NCBI GenBank assembly: GCA_026874595.1
Contig: CM049308.1
Location: 36,514,027-36,578,026 of the forward strand
DNA length: 64,000 nt
DNA from: Sipunculus nudus
Taxonomy: Eukaryota; Annelida; Sipuncula; Golfingiida; Sipunculidae
Reading direction: 5' to 3'
Of this stretch, positions 49,441 to 62,151 are shown piece by piece. The notes below the pieces were generated by a model. The model searched no databases. It was not told the origin of the DNA and saw only the letters and a list, made by a program, of their open reading frames with translations. The translations under genes were made by a program, and so were the position numbers. Position 1 is the first letter of the stretch. Every line of letters starts with the position of its first letter.

Positions 49441-50571
49441 CTGCACGCAATATAGAAACAAAGTTATGGAGATGTCTTCTCTGAGATTTTTAGCTGTTAC
49501 CTGGATATTCAGTGCAGCTTCATTAGCCTATTTTTCCAAGAGTATACAATATGTTTTTGCCTGATCAGCCCTGTAAGACAGCTTGCTTCCCTGGCAGCCT
49601 CTGAGTAGGTCACTGACTGTTGCTCAGGTCCAACAAGTATAGCTGGAAGTGACTTCATCCTGTTGGCAAACACCAGATTACCTGGTAACCAAGTGATTTG
49701 TGTTTGATTGCTTAATTGGACTGGCACCCAGGAAATGCAGAAATATAAAACACCAATGGCTCAATACCAGATGTGTGATTTCCTGGTCATTGGGAGTGTT
49801 TATTTATTTTTCCCATATGATTTGTATGTATGCCTAGAATTGATTCTCTTAGGTTAGGCCTGTAGAGTCTGTTTCATGACACTGCCACTTAACAACCTGG
49901 GTAGGATTCAGTGGTCCTTATGATGTGACTGTTCCATGACCCTGCTGTACCTACTGTGGCTGTATGATGAACATGACATGAATGAACAAAACTTGCAAAA
50001 TATTTGATAGAACTGAAGGTTCAGTACAACTACCTTGACACAGACACTCTAGCTTGGAACCTGTGTTTTTGCCTGTTATTTATAGGGAGGTGTCCTTATT
50101 ACAAAATTTATGTACCTTTGAGTTTCTTCTTTTCATAAAATGCTACAGCTTTTCCTTTGTTCTTCATAATTAAAACATCATAAACACAGATTTTCTGTTT
50201 CAACCCATGATTTTACATGCTATGTACACTATCATCCTAAGTTTCATAAGTTTGATTGCTCTTTTTTTTTATCCCTTAGAAATTTTTCTTTCTACAACAT
50301 ATGCTCCACATGTCCATTATGTTGAGAAAATGTTTTATAATTTTTTGCCTAAGATTTCTTAAGAAACCAGAGAAATGCCAGACAATCACAGATGTTTCTT
50401 ATACATTAGCGTTATCATCTGTTATTTTGTTCACCATATGGCCCTGTTTCTTTATCCACAGGAGTATCAGGTTACAATGGACCAAACCCCACCCAGTTTA
50501 TAATTTGACTTGGAATCATATTGATGTGTTGAATTTGTCTCTCATAGCACAAACCTGTGCATTGTGGTGAT
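49441..50571. other. No feature recognised
   Basis: AT-rich sequence without repeats or credible exons. Confidence 0.4.
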
Positions 50572-51218
50572 TCTTCCCTGGTTTATACATGAACAGCAGT
50601 TAACAACCATCATCCCTGGTTTATACACATGGCAGTTACCACCCATCATCCCTGGTTTATACACGCACGGCAGTTACCACCCATCATCCCTGGTTTATAC
50701 ACGCATGGCAGTTACCACCCATCATCCCTGGTTTATACATGCACGGCAGTTACCACCCATCATCCCTGGTTTATACACGCACGGCAGTTACCACCCATCA
50801 TCCCTGGTTTATACACGCATGGCAGTTACCACCCATCATCCCTGGTTTATACATGCACGGCAGTTACCACCAATCATCCCTGGTTTATACACGCATGGCA
50901 GTTACCACCCATCATCCCTGGTTTATACATGCAGGGCAGTTAACACCCATCATCCCTGGTTTATACACGCATTGCAGTTACTACCCATCATCCCTGGTTT
51001 ATACACGCATGGTAGTTACCACCCATCATCCCTGGTTTATACACGCATGGCAGTTACCACCAATCATCCCTGGTTTATACATGCACGGCAGTTACCACCC
51101 AATATCCCTGGTTTATACATGCACAGCAGTTACCACCCATCATCCCTGGTTTATACACGCATGGCTGTTAACACCCATCATCCCTGGTTTATACACGCAT
51201 GGCTGTTAACACGCTTCA
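50572..51218 (+). repeat. 38-bp minisatellite (~17 copies)
   Basis: The unit reads CATCCCTGGTTTATACACGC then AYGGCAGTTACCACCCAT. CCTGG starts recur every 38 bp (e.g. 50651, 50689). Since 38 is not a multiple of 3 and the unit lacks stops in one strand's three frames, three overlapping + strand frames of 227, 156 and 104 codons stay open; each merely cycles the same peptide phrases. Main variation is ATG/ACG at two sites. Edge units are more diverged. Confidence 0.93.
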
Positions 51219-51465
51219 TCATGCTTGCATGTCATGTAAACCACTGATTTGTAGTTGAATGGTCATTTAAGTTGTAAGAACTGTTACATGACCTGTTAAC
51301 TTGTGAACATGTCTAAATAACGAGTTTGAAGGTATAATCACACAATATGATATATGATATATGTTATTGTGAAGCCTCCTAGAATTCAGGGCCAGAAGTA
51401 CCAACAAAAATTGTAACCTGTCATTAGGGGGTTCCACCAAGAATTCATTATGTGCCACTGAGGCA

Positions 51466-51527
51466 CTGGATTGGTTTGAACCCAGGACGATGGACTGTAT
51501 CCTTAACTATTAGGTAACACCTTGACT
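51466..51527 (-). mobile_element. tRNA-like promoter unit (possible SINE head)
   Basis: On the minus strand GTGTTACCTAATAGTTAAGG (51501-51520) resembles an A-box region and GGGTTCAAACC (51473-51483) is a good B box at tRNA-like spacing. It does not fold into a convincing tRNA. It looks like a tRNA-derived SINE head of the same kind as at 28466, though the two are not obviously one family. Confidence 0.35.
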
Positions 51528-52050
51528 TGAAATCTTTCATGTAAATTCAGCTTCCTAGTGGACAAGTGGTAAAAAAGCCTGCTAGAACATTTGAAATGGG
51601 ACCAGGTTCATTTAATCACAAAGCTCTGTACACACATAAAACCAAAAGTGTGCCAGGTTCACTCATAGATAAATATAATTATATTTTATGTAATATTGTA
51701 TTTACTGGTACTATATTTTTCTCAACCATAAATAAGATATTTTTTTTTAAATGAAAGATAATGGCTAATTGCAATACGAAAAAATTTTCCTCTGCAAATA
51801 TCAGAGGTTAACCTAAACAGTGATTTATGTAAAAGGCATGCATGTTGTCAATTGTCCTCCTGTCTGACCCTCCTGTTCCCTATCCATCAGTCTGGTTTTC
51901 CAGCTAGGAAGGGCAGAAGGGCACCTTCAATAACCATTTCGGCTAGAAATTTCTAATTTGAGAACCACACTTATCTTTAGCTTAAATTTGAAAATGGATC
52001 ACTACATGTTACCTTATGTTGGTGAGCTTTTGTGTAAAACCCTATTTATT
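51528..52050. other. No feature recognised
   Basis: AT-rich sequence. A weak B-box-like GGTTCATTTAATC near 51605 on the + strand is not convincing. Confidence 0.35.
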
Positions 52051-53462
52051 AGCTTAGCTGACTGTAAGTCATCTGAGCAATAGGGATCACCCTTTGTCCA
52101 TTGTCTGTCCAGCTGGCCTTCCATCTGTCTGGCCTTTAACAGGGCACAAGTTGTGTTTGACCTAGATATTTGTAACTGTACATCCAGGGAGGTCCTAAGC
52201 AAATCTCCATAAAAACCTGAAATTAGGTCATGGTGAGCTGTATTCTGCGACCTATGGGCCAAAAACATGATTTTGAGCACCCAGACAGTCAGATGGGAAA
52301 AATATTGTATTCATTAGGACTGAAATCATTTAATGTAACATTCTGGGAGATCCTGGCCAAATATCCTTGAAAACATGAAATTATTTCACCATGCATTCTG
52401 TGATCTATAGGAAAAAAAATGTCAAATGTGTACACTGAATGTCAGATTGGCACAAATCACATCAGTTATAGGCCTAGAATCTTCTAATGCAACATCCTGG
52501 AAGGTTCAAGGCTAATCATCTTGGAAACCTGAAATAAGGTAATGTTGGTCTACATTCTGTGACCTAGAGGCTGACAACATTATTTTGAGCACCCAGACAG
52601 ACGGCTTAAAAATTGTATCAATTAGGCCTAGAATCTTCTAATGTAACATTCTTGGAGGTCCAGGCCAAATGTCCAGGAAAACTTAAAATTAGGATATTGT
52701 GACCTATATTTGGTGAGCTACAGACCATAAGCTTGATTTGAGCACCCAGACAGTGAGCCGGGGCATAAGTTCAAATGGTTTGACCTAGAACCTTCATAAT
52801 TAAAATTCAAGATGGTCTTTGACAAATCTTCTTCAGCACCTGAGATTAGCTTATGATGCCCTTTATATTGTGAGGTACAAGCAGAAAATCTAATTTTGAG
52901 CACCCAGAAAGTCTGATGTGGCCATAATCTGAAATGTTTGATCCTGAAGCATGATTGAAATGTCTACTTGGACAACCAAAATATGGGCACCATGACTATA
53001 TTCCTTGAGCTATTTGACAGAACATGAGTTTTTGGCACATTGTCAGTCAGATAGGCACCAGTGGTAGCTGTTGAACCTAGAAGCTTATAATTTAATTTAG
53101 ATCCAGGCAAAAAAAATATGCCTTAAAATCTTCTCAAAAACCCTAAATAAGGTGACTTTCACCATTATTCTATGTGCATTTAGCATCACAGGTAATTTAG
53201 ATAGACACAAATTGTAGCATAGAATTTTGCATGAAGGGAGTTCCTGCAAAAATCTTCTTGGAAATTTTAAAAAAGGTTCCTTGATCCTATTTACTAAGGC
53301 CTGCTGACAAAACGCCTGATTTTGACCACACTGAAAGTTATTCTATCCATTTTCCAAGGTTCTTTAACAAACATTTTTTCACCAGATCATAACATTAATA
53401 ATTAATACATGCATCACCTGTATGTCAAATTCAGCCAAGTATCATGGCCCATGGGCCACTTG
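52051..53462 (+). mobile_element. Family C copy 5 (Helitron-like)
   Basis: 5' hairpin AGCTTAGCTGACTGTAAGTC / ATCTGAGC. The 3' end is CAGCCAAGTATCA, perfect palindrome TGGCCCATGGGCCA, CTTG (53459-53462), TT. Six to eight core units (GGGCACAAG..., CTAGAATCTTCTAATGTAAC, GAGCACCCAGACAG) become more diverged toward the 3' side. The last module (AGATCATAACATTAATAATT, ATGCATCACCTGTATG) is shared with the truncated copy at 48690. Confidence 0.85.
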
Positions 53463-56403
53463 TTGCAGTCAGAAAAGGGATCTGTTAAACTTTGTACATA
53501 GCTACCCCTGTCAAAGATATTTCCCAACAGTAGTAATTAGTTCACATATAATTTTCAGCTGTGACTTCATTTGATCAAATAAGACGAGCTAATAATATAG
53601 CTATAAATGTGTTGAGTTCTAGACAATAAGATTCATGAAATCCTTGCCATTATTAAAATGGGAAGTCAGATCAAATGGGACTTACTTGTGTTTCATACAA
53701 GAAGTTAATTTGTATTTCTTGTATCATTTTAGAACATCCCAATGTTCATCATATTTTATGGCTACAAACTTGTGTGCTTCAGTAAACAAAACCATGTATA
53801 TCATCACATATTTCCGAGTTGACAACCCATCGAGGAAATGAATAAAAAAATTATTTGCTTTAGTAAAGTCACAGACACTGAGACAGAGATTATGCCTAGA
53901 TTATTAAATTTTATCAAGATAAAATTTTGTAAAAAAAAAATGCAACATACTTTCCTTTGTCCTGCATTAGGCAGATCTACTTGAATGACAGCTAGCTGTT
54001 ATGCAAGTAACTTGTATGCCTAGTTCCCAAATAAGGAATAATTGTGGTTTGTTCTCAATGTCATGGTATCTCCACCCTATAGCTGCCCTGTAAAACATGA
54101 TCACTGCTTATGCTGCTGGGCTTTCAAGATGCAATGTTAAAAAAATTTCTATTCAAACTCAGTATTATTTCTGTGAGTCCATGTAATTTATCAAGTCCAA
54201 TGTCAGGATTTCATCAGTATATAAGCCTCAGCATATAGAACATCCATAGATAAACAATGCCCCTATAACCGGTGCAGGGGTGGAAATTATAATACAAACG
54301 CTTGTGCAATGCAAGGTTTTATCCATTTACACAACCTGAGTTGAAGATTGACTTGCGGCAGCCGCAAATGCCTAACTGTCATGTACATAGGCTTATATAT
54401 GTTGAAAATAGCCTTGAAAAAAAATTTAAGCCCTTCAGTTGCGATTGTATATATTTCAATTATTTGTCATCGCCATCCAAATATATAATTTGTCATCACC
54501 ATCCTTGTGTAAATCTGCCCTTGGTTAACTTCTGACAAAGAGGCAGAGTATGTAGCACCAATCAGTTATGTTTATTAAGCACCAGCATATGGCCAGTGTG
54601 TCAATCATTTCACACTAGGTGGACGCCTCTTGCAGCATTCTGACACACCTCTCACTTACTTCATAGCTTGCATAGTGTTACACAAGGCTGTACCCAATAC
54701 TTAGATCATGCTTCATTTTGATTCAGTTTGTTCAAATTTTCAGTTATATTTTTACAGCAGTAAAATCAGAGTTTATGGTAGTGAAAACATGGTTGCATGC
54801 AGTGAATGTCTTCCAAATAAGATAATAGTGAACTACTGAAGCGTTTCATATTATAAAATGCCTGAAACTTTCGTTTGGTTTCACATACATAATATTCACA
54901 AGTGAGATTAAAGACTTGGTCATTATTAGAACATCTACACCACTGATGGTTGGATAAGAGGGTCAAATGGTTTATAGTTTATGGTCTTCTCATGATCAGT
55001 ATGCAGAGAACTAGAGGTTTACAATGAACTTGTCTGTCCAACCTGCACTGACTGAGTGGTGCTTAAACTTTATGCAGCCATTTAGGTCAGCAGTCTTCTG
55101 ATGTTTTTACCTGTGACTGTCTTTTGATGCAGGGCTTGTCAGATTGACTGGCTCATCAGGATTGTGGTCATCCCATCATGGGGTTTATGGTTTTCAGTAC
55201 TGTAAAGTTGTTGTAACTGCTTGTTTTATGAGTGCTCAAGTCCCTGTGAAGCCTCAGCTGGTTCAGCACCGTGAGTCTGACAAAACGTTACATGAAGAGA
55301 CCATCAGGGCAGCTACATGATATCTTCATCCTGTCACCAATACTACAAACAAAATACCATTTGACTGGTTCTCATTATTTGACAACTTCTCTTCATTGGC
55401 TCTACAGAAGGTGAGGGCTTGTAGAGGAAGGCTACAGTTTTAAATTGGGTTACATCAGGGGAGAAGCTGGTGAATTATCTTCTGGATATGAGACTGCTGT
55501 TGGCCACTTGCTGGGATGTATCAGAATCCTTGCTGACTCAGACAGCATCAGGCAGCTAATTGACCTGGATGAAATTCTCACCAGTACCGCCTGATGGTTG
55601 ACAAGTGGCGAGTGATTCCTGTGTCCAAAATATGCCGGAGGATCAACATATTTCAGGCTTGTTGACTGTCAAGTATCAGCAGCTAGCCTGTTCCTGTTGA
55701 GAGTCTGCACTGGAGGTTTCAAGAAAGGACTAGGTTTTGCCAAATAGGTTACTGAGATATTTGTGTTTTTGCAACGCAATTTTCATGAAATGAATTTCCA
55801 ATTTGCCAATCACATCAGGCCACTGAATCTAGATCAAGACATAAATATTAAAATGATTTTTTTCACTTGCAAAGTTTAGTTCTCACTGCAGGAAATCAAT
55901 TTTTTTCTCTTTACATCTAACATCAGTTGTTGTAAGGTTTTATGAAAGCACTTGTAAGATCTGAATATTGATTGTCTGGCTTTATATGGCTGGTAGCATA
56001 GTACCTGTTCTTACATTGAGGGAGGTCTAAATAAATCTGGCCAGGTTGGCCCAGGAAAAGTTTTCCATAAACAAAGTTCACTCACTGGATACACTGACAT
56101 AGTGTTATTCTGATAGATTGCACTGCATTGGTCTCTTCACAAAATTTCTTTGAATAAGATCAAATTGCTCAGGATTGATGGGGAAAATATGGAAAAGCGT
56201 GTGTGCTGGTCACCTAATGACACAATTGTTCCCAACACTTCAAGACCAAGAAACAGTATTTCTAAGATGTGGCCACAGTGGAATTGCATGACAATAACTT
56301 AGTGCCACTGTCAGTCGTAATATTGAAATGGCAGCTTCATACAAATCATATTTAAACAAATATATATGTATATATATGCACAAAATTGAAAAGGATAAAA
56401 ACT
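53463..56403. other. No confirmed gene; coding-like stretch noted at 55117-55690
   Basis: AT-rich up to about 55000, then visibly richer in G+C to about 55700. The coding-like stretch is listed separately; otherwise nothing was recognised. Confidence 0.3.
55117..55690 (+). pseudogene. Possible decayed coding sequence, unidentified
   Basis: Consecutive open stretches without a usable start lie here: 55117-55317 (67 codons, ending at a TGA), the same frame continuing to about 55440, a second frame at about 55407-55593, and a shift to QYRLMVDKWRVIPVSKICRR at about 55582-55660. A 3' splice-like TTTTGATGCAG precedes GGCTTGTC at 55133, and AAG/GTGAGG at about 55409 resembles a 5' splice site. The pattern fits a broken coding sequence or chance open frames in a less AT-rich patch. 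No family was recognised. Confidence 0.2.
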
Positions 56404-56702
56404 GCTATTCCTTTTCTTGGTAGTTTTGCAATATTCCTTTTCCTTGTGGGTTTGTGGTATTCATTTCCTTTGTAGTATCCCTTTTCTTTGTAGTTTGTGA
56501 TATCCCCTTTCTTTGTGGATTTGTGATATTCCTCTCTATGTGGTTTTGTGAAACTTCTTTCCTTTGTTGTTTTATGATATTATTTTTCTTTTAAGTTTTG
56601 TAATATTCATTTTCTTAATGGTTTTGTGGTATCCTTTTGTGGTTTTATGGTATTCCTTTCTTTGTGGTTTTAAGTTATCCTTTTTTTGTGGTTTATTGTA
56701 TG
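56404..56702 (+). repeat. T/G-rich ~32-bp degenerate minisatellite
   Basis: About nine imperfect units of the form TTTCTTTGTGGTTTTGTGAT followed by ATTCC recur at roughly 30-35 bp spacing. Units vary in length and sequence. Open frames across it are by-products of the absence of stops in T/G-rich DNA and continue into unrelated sequence. Confidence 0.75.
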
Positions 56703-56959
56703 TCTCTGATTCCTGTCAGGTTTCTTCTTGTACTTCTTTCCTTAGTGAGTTTGTATTACTCAAAATTTAGAGTTAGTGAGATTGAAATTTCATTAGCTGT
56801 TTGTACATTCTTAAGTTTCTTTCTGTACACATCCCCTTTATTCAGTATTTTGTTCACCTGTAAAAAATATCCATGCCTATTATCCATGTGACTGGCTTAC
56901 TGATGATCATTAAATAATAATATAATATAATTAGATTAAAAGGGCAGAGCATTTCAGCT

Positions 56960-58007
56960 TCAGTGGATAGGTCAGTTGTATTCATTATATGCCAAGAATC
57001 TTCTCACATAACATTCAGGGAGGTACCAGGCAAAAATCCTTGGAAACATGAAATTAAGTCACTGTGATCTATATTCTGCAACCTACAGGGAAAAAGATGT
57101 CATTTGAGCACCCTGAATGTCAGATGGGCACAGATTGTATGCACTATAGGCATAGAATCTTCTAAAGCTACATCCAGGGAGGTTATAGGCAAACCTCTAT
57201 AGAAACATGAAATAAGGTCATGAAACACAGGCTATGTTCTGTGTGCTATGAGCACCCAGACAGACAAGGTACAAGTTGTATCTATTTTCCTTGGAACCTT
57301 CTATTGTAAAGTCCAGGGAGGCGTTGGCAATGTAAAGTCTCCATTGAAATCTGAAATTAGGTAACTTAATTCTTATAATACATGTCAAATACAGTCATAA
57401 AGGGGCCAAATAGTATCCTTAAGCCCTAAAATCTTCCAACATAACATCCAGGGAGATCTTGGCAAATCCCACTGGAAACCTGCACATGACAGGCCAAAAA
57501 TATGATTTGAGTACCTTTTACCTCAAATAGGTACCAATTTTATGTATTAGGCCTAGGTCCTTGGCAAATCTCGTTTGAAATATAAAATTAGGTCATGGTG
57601 ACCTAAATTCTGCAAGCTACTGGCAGCAGCATGATTTTGAGCAGTAAGACAGGACACAAATTGTACCATTAGCCCTAGACTCTTTCCATAACTTTCAGGG
57701 AGGTCCTTGGCAAATCTCCTTGGAAACCTGATATTGGGTCATTGTGACCTATATTCTGTGAGCTATGGACCAGAAACATGATTTTGATCACCCAGTCAGA
57801 CAGGGTACAAATTGTATCCGTTTCCCTCCAAACCTTCTGTTGTGAAATCCAGGGGGGTCCTTTGAATCCTGAAATTTTTATTTTCCATCCATTTTTCAAT
57901 ATAGTAACATTAGCCATAGGCTATTCTCACAGACAATATATTACATTAATAAAAGAATTGAATACCAAGATAAATTCAGCTGAGCGTCATGGCCCATGGG
58001 CCACTTG
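56960..58007 (+). mobile_element. Family C copy 6, 5'-truncated
   Basis: Begins within a core unit (GCCAAGAATCTTCTCACATA, GTCACTGTGATCTATATTCT) with no 5' hairpin. It ends CAGCTGAGCGTCA, perfect palindrome TGGCCCATGGGCCA, CTTG (58004-58007), TTT. Its last ~200 bp (GTATCCGTTTCCCTCC..., TATTCTCACAGACAATATAT) matches the 3' module of C-2, placing both in one subfamily. The short open frames inside are shadows. Confidence 0.8.
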
Positions 58008-61000
58008 TTTCCTCATTGCATCATTAAATGGTTTCAGGCCACAAGTTTCATTTATCACACAGTGCAAATGTAATTTATACTTAATTGGCTTGTTTTTACC
58101 TGCTTATTAAATTTTGTTTAGGCAAATTTAATTTTTTACAGCATTTTATTTGGATAATAAATTAATGTTTATTATTATCCTCTGGCTCATGTCCATTATT
58201 CTGTAATTTCAAGGGTTTCATTTTACCAGAGCTATTGCCTCTTAGTTTTTCAAATGTAAATATATATGAAAAACCAAAAGAAATAAATATATTTTGCATT
58301 TGTAAAATTTTCCATATTTCAGCTGAGTGACGGGACTCATGGATACCTTGTTCCATTTACTTAAAATAACATGCTCTCTTAATGATCAAGGTCTGGCACT
58401 GAAAGCTGAGCTCTGGATGAAAACCTTGATAAATTGATTTTTCCTTTATAAAATTCTTATTTTAGAATTCTAAATGAGTCCAAGTTAATAGTCTTCACAA
58501 AAACATCATTCTGTTTTATCTGCCTTGCGAGAGTAGCTTGCCCAGCTGTTTATTTTATTTATACATAGTTTTATCTATCCTAATTATGTGAATTGGTGAG
58601 ATATTTTTATGACAACTGCACTTATTTGCAAAGGGAAAGTTCCATAATTAACCTTTAATAAATATCCGTTATCCATTAGATAGAGCACATGAATTCATTG
58701 CCAGTCTCTTCTGACTCTACAGTTTTCCTTACTGGTCTATCAGGGATGGGGTGTGGTTGTTCACTTTGTTACTTCATATGCTATTAAAGTCTTTGGCTTT
58801 ACTAAAAGGTCTTGACCTGTTGAAAAGTCCAAACATCCTGCACTCCTGCCCATTGTCCTGAGGCAGACTATTACTAATGCAATCTAGCATATAATTATTA
58901 GTAAAGGATTGATGCATTAACAGACTTTTAAAAATGAAAGTTATCATTTTTTTATCATTTTTTTGGTAAGTAAAAAAGAACGAACTTAATATCATACAGT
59001 TTAAGTAAAACCAAGACAATACAATAATACAATGAACACATTCATGAATAAATTTTCAAGAATTGAATTATGATAGGACATATTGAGTACAGCATATCTA
59101 ATCTCAAAGTTCTGAAATTTGACAGCCTCACAACAGTGTAAATTCTGTTTTATTATAAATCCATGTAACCAGATTTTCAAAAGTGTGAAAAGACCTCATC
59201 CTTCATCTGTGAACATGGCATATAGAGTTGGTGAATTTACACCATAATCCTACGTCTGGTGGTCGTTTGTTACCTCCCATTTCCTGACAGGCCTTGATGC
59301 TGCAGACTAATTTAGTCACCTCCAGTGGAAACCTGGGGCTGTATTTTCATGTCTCAGTGGTAGTTGTAAAACATCAGGTGTACTTCAGTTATCTGTTGGA
59401 TGGTATATATAGGCCAGTTTTGTGATTATTTATAAATTCTGAGATAATTGGTATCGGGGAAATTCAGGCCATGCTTTTGTGGCAACTCTAGTTCCAAATA
59501 AGACACTGCTGGAATGGCTGAACAGACTCCTGAAACTAGTTTGAGCAGATCGACCAGTTAAAAAGATGTACAGTCATGAAAATCATTGTCTTTTTGTTCA
59601 TTTATTTTGAAAAGATTTTCTTTTACAACTGGAGAGTTAATTTTAAAGAAAAAGTCCTTAGAGAGACCCAAGGCATCAACTTGATTAACAACATATAGGA
59701 TACAAACCAAAATATTAAGAAATTTAAATACTATAACTTAAGAGATAACATTCTGTTCAATTTCAACCCAACTAGTGGCAGTCATGGAAAACATACAAAC
59801 TCAGGTGCTAGTTGGATGATGACATGTTGGCTGGAGTATGGCTGTTCATGCAGTGACATACATGTTTGAACTGTCAGGTCATGGGGAAAGAGATCAGAAA
59901 GTGGTCACATATGAATAGGAATTTAATTATATATTTTGTAATCTTTTATATTATGTTGCTATGTTAGGTTGGCATTTTAAAAAGTTATCACAAAAAAAGG
60001 AATTCACTGTGTTGTAGTGAGAAATTTTGGAAAGTTGTCAAACCTATTGTTTTAAGTTACTCGTACATTAAACGTGAACTATGTTTGAAAATGCACCTAG
60101 GATTAATGTTAACCATCTGTTTTCCTAGTGTAATATTCTTCATCAAGAAGTACCCCAGAGAAGGTGCTTATGCACCGCATGAAGGATTCAAGTTAGCAGC
60201 ATGAGGACTTGGACACACACACACACATTGCTGGCTTCCCTGCCACTATAGTGAATCATTTGTTACCTTACCTTTAATTGAGATCTTGAATCCAATTTGG
60301 ACAGTCACTGACGCAGACTGAACCAGAGACACTGAAGGTTGTATAACATTTAGAGGCACAAACAAGATAAGGATCAGATGGCTGCAGGTAATGGAACTTT
60401 ATTTCATGTTCTCCTCGTGGCCAGAAGGCCTAAAGCTCACCTGGGTCTTCCTGAAATTTCCCAAGGGAATTTTACCATCTAAGCAGTTTTAGTGATATAA
60501 GCAGTGGTCACTTGTTCTGGTTTAGTGGTGACTCGGAAGAAGATGATATAATAGGTTTACGATGAACTCTTACGGCATCTGTGCACTGAGACATTCTCAT
60601 GCAGTCTAATCAGTCCAGCCATAAATCTACCAATTTATCAGTCGACAATGTCAGAAAAGTGTCTCCTGATACTGTGATTTTTAACCAATGAGGGCTAAGA
60701 TTGATGCTAACAGCTGATCAAAGGTATTCTCTTCAGTTCCCCATTCTCTTCATCTACTGGCAGTGTCACAGAAAACAAAAGACGGTTATTTACTAATGAT
60801 TGAAAGATAAGTAGATGAAATTAAATAAACTAATGAATCTATTGGATTTTTCTGGTTTTATGTTTTATATTGGAGGCATCACTATAGTTTCTTAATTCTT
60901 ACATCATGTGAAATTCTTTTATTCATAATATTTTTTGGTGGGTTGGTGAATGTTACAGAAGTTGAAGAAATAAGAAAAAAAAAGTTATAAAGTTTCAGGG

Positions 61001-61214
61001 TCAGGAGAACTGGGCATGCAGGAGACATGACATGCTATTTTATTATTAAGTTAGACATTTGCAAGGAATCTGTCGTGACATGCATGCAAGATATGGCCAT
61101 TGATTTTGTTTTGTCAAATTGTATTTATTTCTTAAGATGACAGATTTCATGTGTGCTGTTACAGTGCAGTCACGAATATGACTGTCCAATTACAGGTACT
61201 ATTTTGTAAATTAT
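58008..61214. other. No feature recognised
   Basis: AT-rich sequence. A short (AC)n tract lies near 60213-60226. No open frame above about 80 codons and no family copy. Confidence 0.4.
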
Positions 61215-61754
61215 ACCATAAGCAAACCTGTTTGCCCCAGGTTAAAGTGTTTTGTTTAGTCTATAACTTGCCAACCACTGACCCGATTGCTTTCATGTTA
61301 CACATATGGATTGTATAGATAGTTGTTAATCCCCCCTATGATTTGGGGACTAAAAGGTCAAGGTGACAGGCCCTGGTTGTTCATTAACAAGTCTGTTTAA
61401 AGTTTTTTGTTAGGCTCGTTGCTCCATTTGCTGATGAAGATAATTCAATTAAACTTAGTAAACTGATGTACAGCAACGATACCCAGCACAGCTGTGTAAA
61501 GTTTCCCATATTTTATTTTCTGGACAAGTAATAAGCACTTCACAAACAAACTTGTACAGATCCAAACCCAGCTCAGGTTTAAGTTTAGGGATAACTCTTT
61601 ATAACTCAACAACCACTCGCCATATCTTTCATATTTCATATATGTATTGTATAGGTGTTTAGGAATCCCCCACATATATATAATTTCGGGGTAATAGGTC
61701 AAGGATTTCCTAAATGTCCCGTACCGGTGAGCTCTGTTGTCCTCAGGTGACTTG
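61215..61754 (+). mobile_element. Family F repeat with two diverged halves
   Basis: Two related halves (about 61232-61400 and 61590-61740) share a TATAACTYRxCAACCACT start, TTTCATxTTxCATATxTR, GTATAGxT, AATCCCCC and GGTCAAGG. It ends CCTCAGGTGACTTG followed by TTT, the same CTTG-TT terminus as family C. No clear 5' hairpin was found, so its relation to families A-D is inference. Confidence 0.5.
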
Positions 61755-62151
61755 TTTGATGAGACTGTCGAGCTGAATGGTTTAATTTAATTCCCCCACG
61801 AATTATCCTATGGGAGGGTTCTTTCAATTGTATAAGAATAGATTGGATCCATTGATTTTTAGTAGAGTCATAGAATTAAGCTAAGTTGGTCCTGTGGCCA
61901 TTAGTAAGCCTATTTCAAACCGAGGGCTTCAAAAGCCTTCAGGGTTTTGCGGTCTTACAAAGTTGTACAAAGTCTTACTTTTTATTTTTTGCAAAAAGAA
62001 GGCCTTACATTTCTTACATTTTAGAGGATAGGTCTTAAAAGTCTTACTTTTTTTTCTTAGAAACTGATTTAATTTTTTTTTCAGTTTTGAAATGTGAAGA
62101 AGGCAAATAAATCCATGCATGGATACCATAAACCTAGAGTAACTACTTTTT
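61755..62151. other. No gene recognised
   Basis: T-rich sequence with repeated GTCTTAC/CTTACTTTTT phrases (61951-62050), possibly local simple-sequence expansion. Confidence 0.4.

Noticed and set aside
50564-51247. 227-codon + strand open frame as a repeat protein gene
   Set aside because: It lies within the 38-bp minisatellite, other + frames are also open, and all give the same cycling peptide. There is no conserved domain and no start context or flanking exon.
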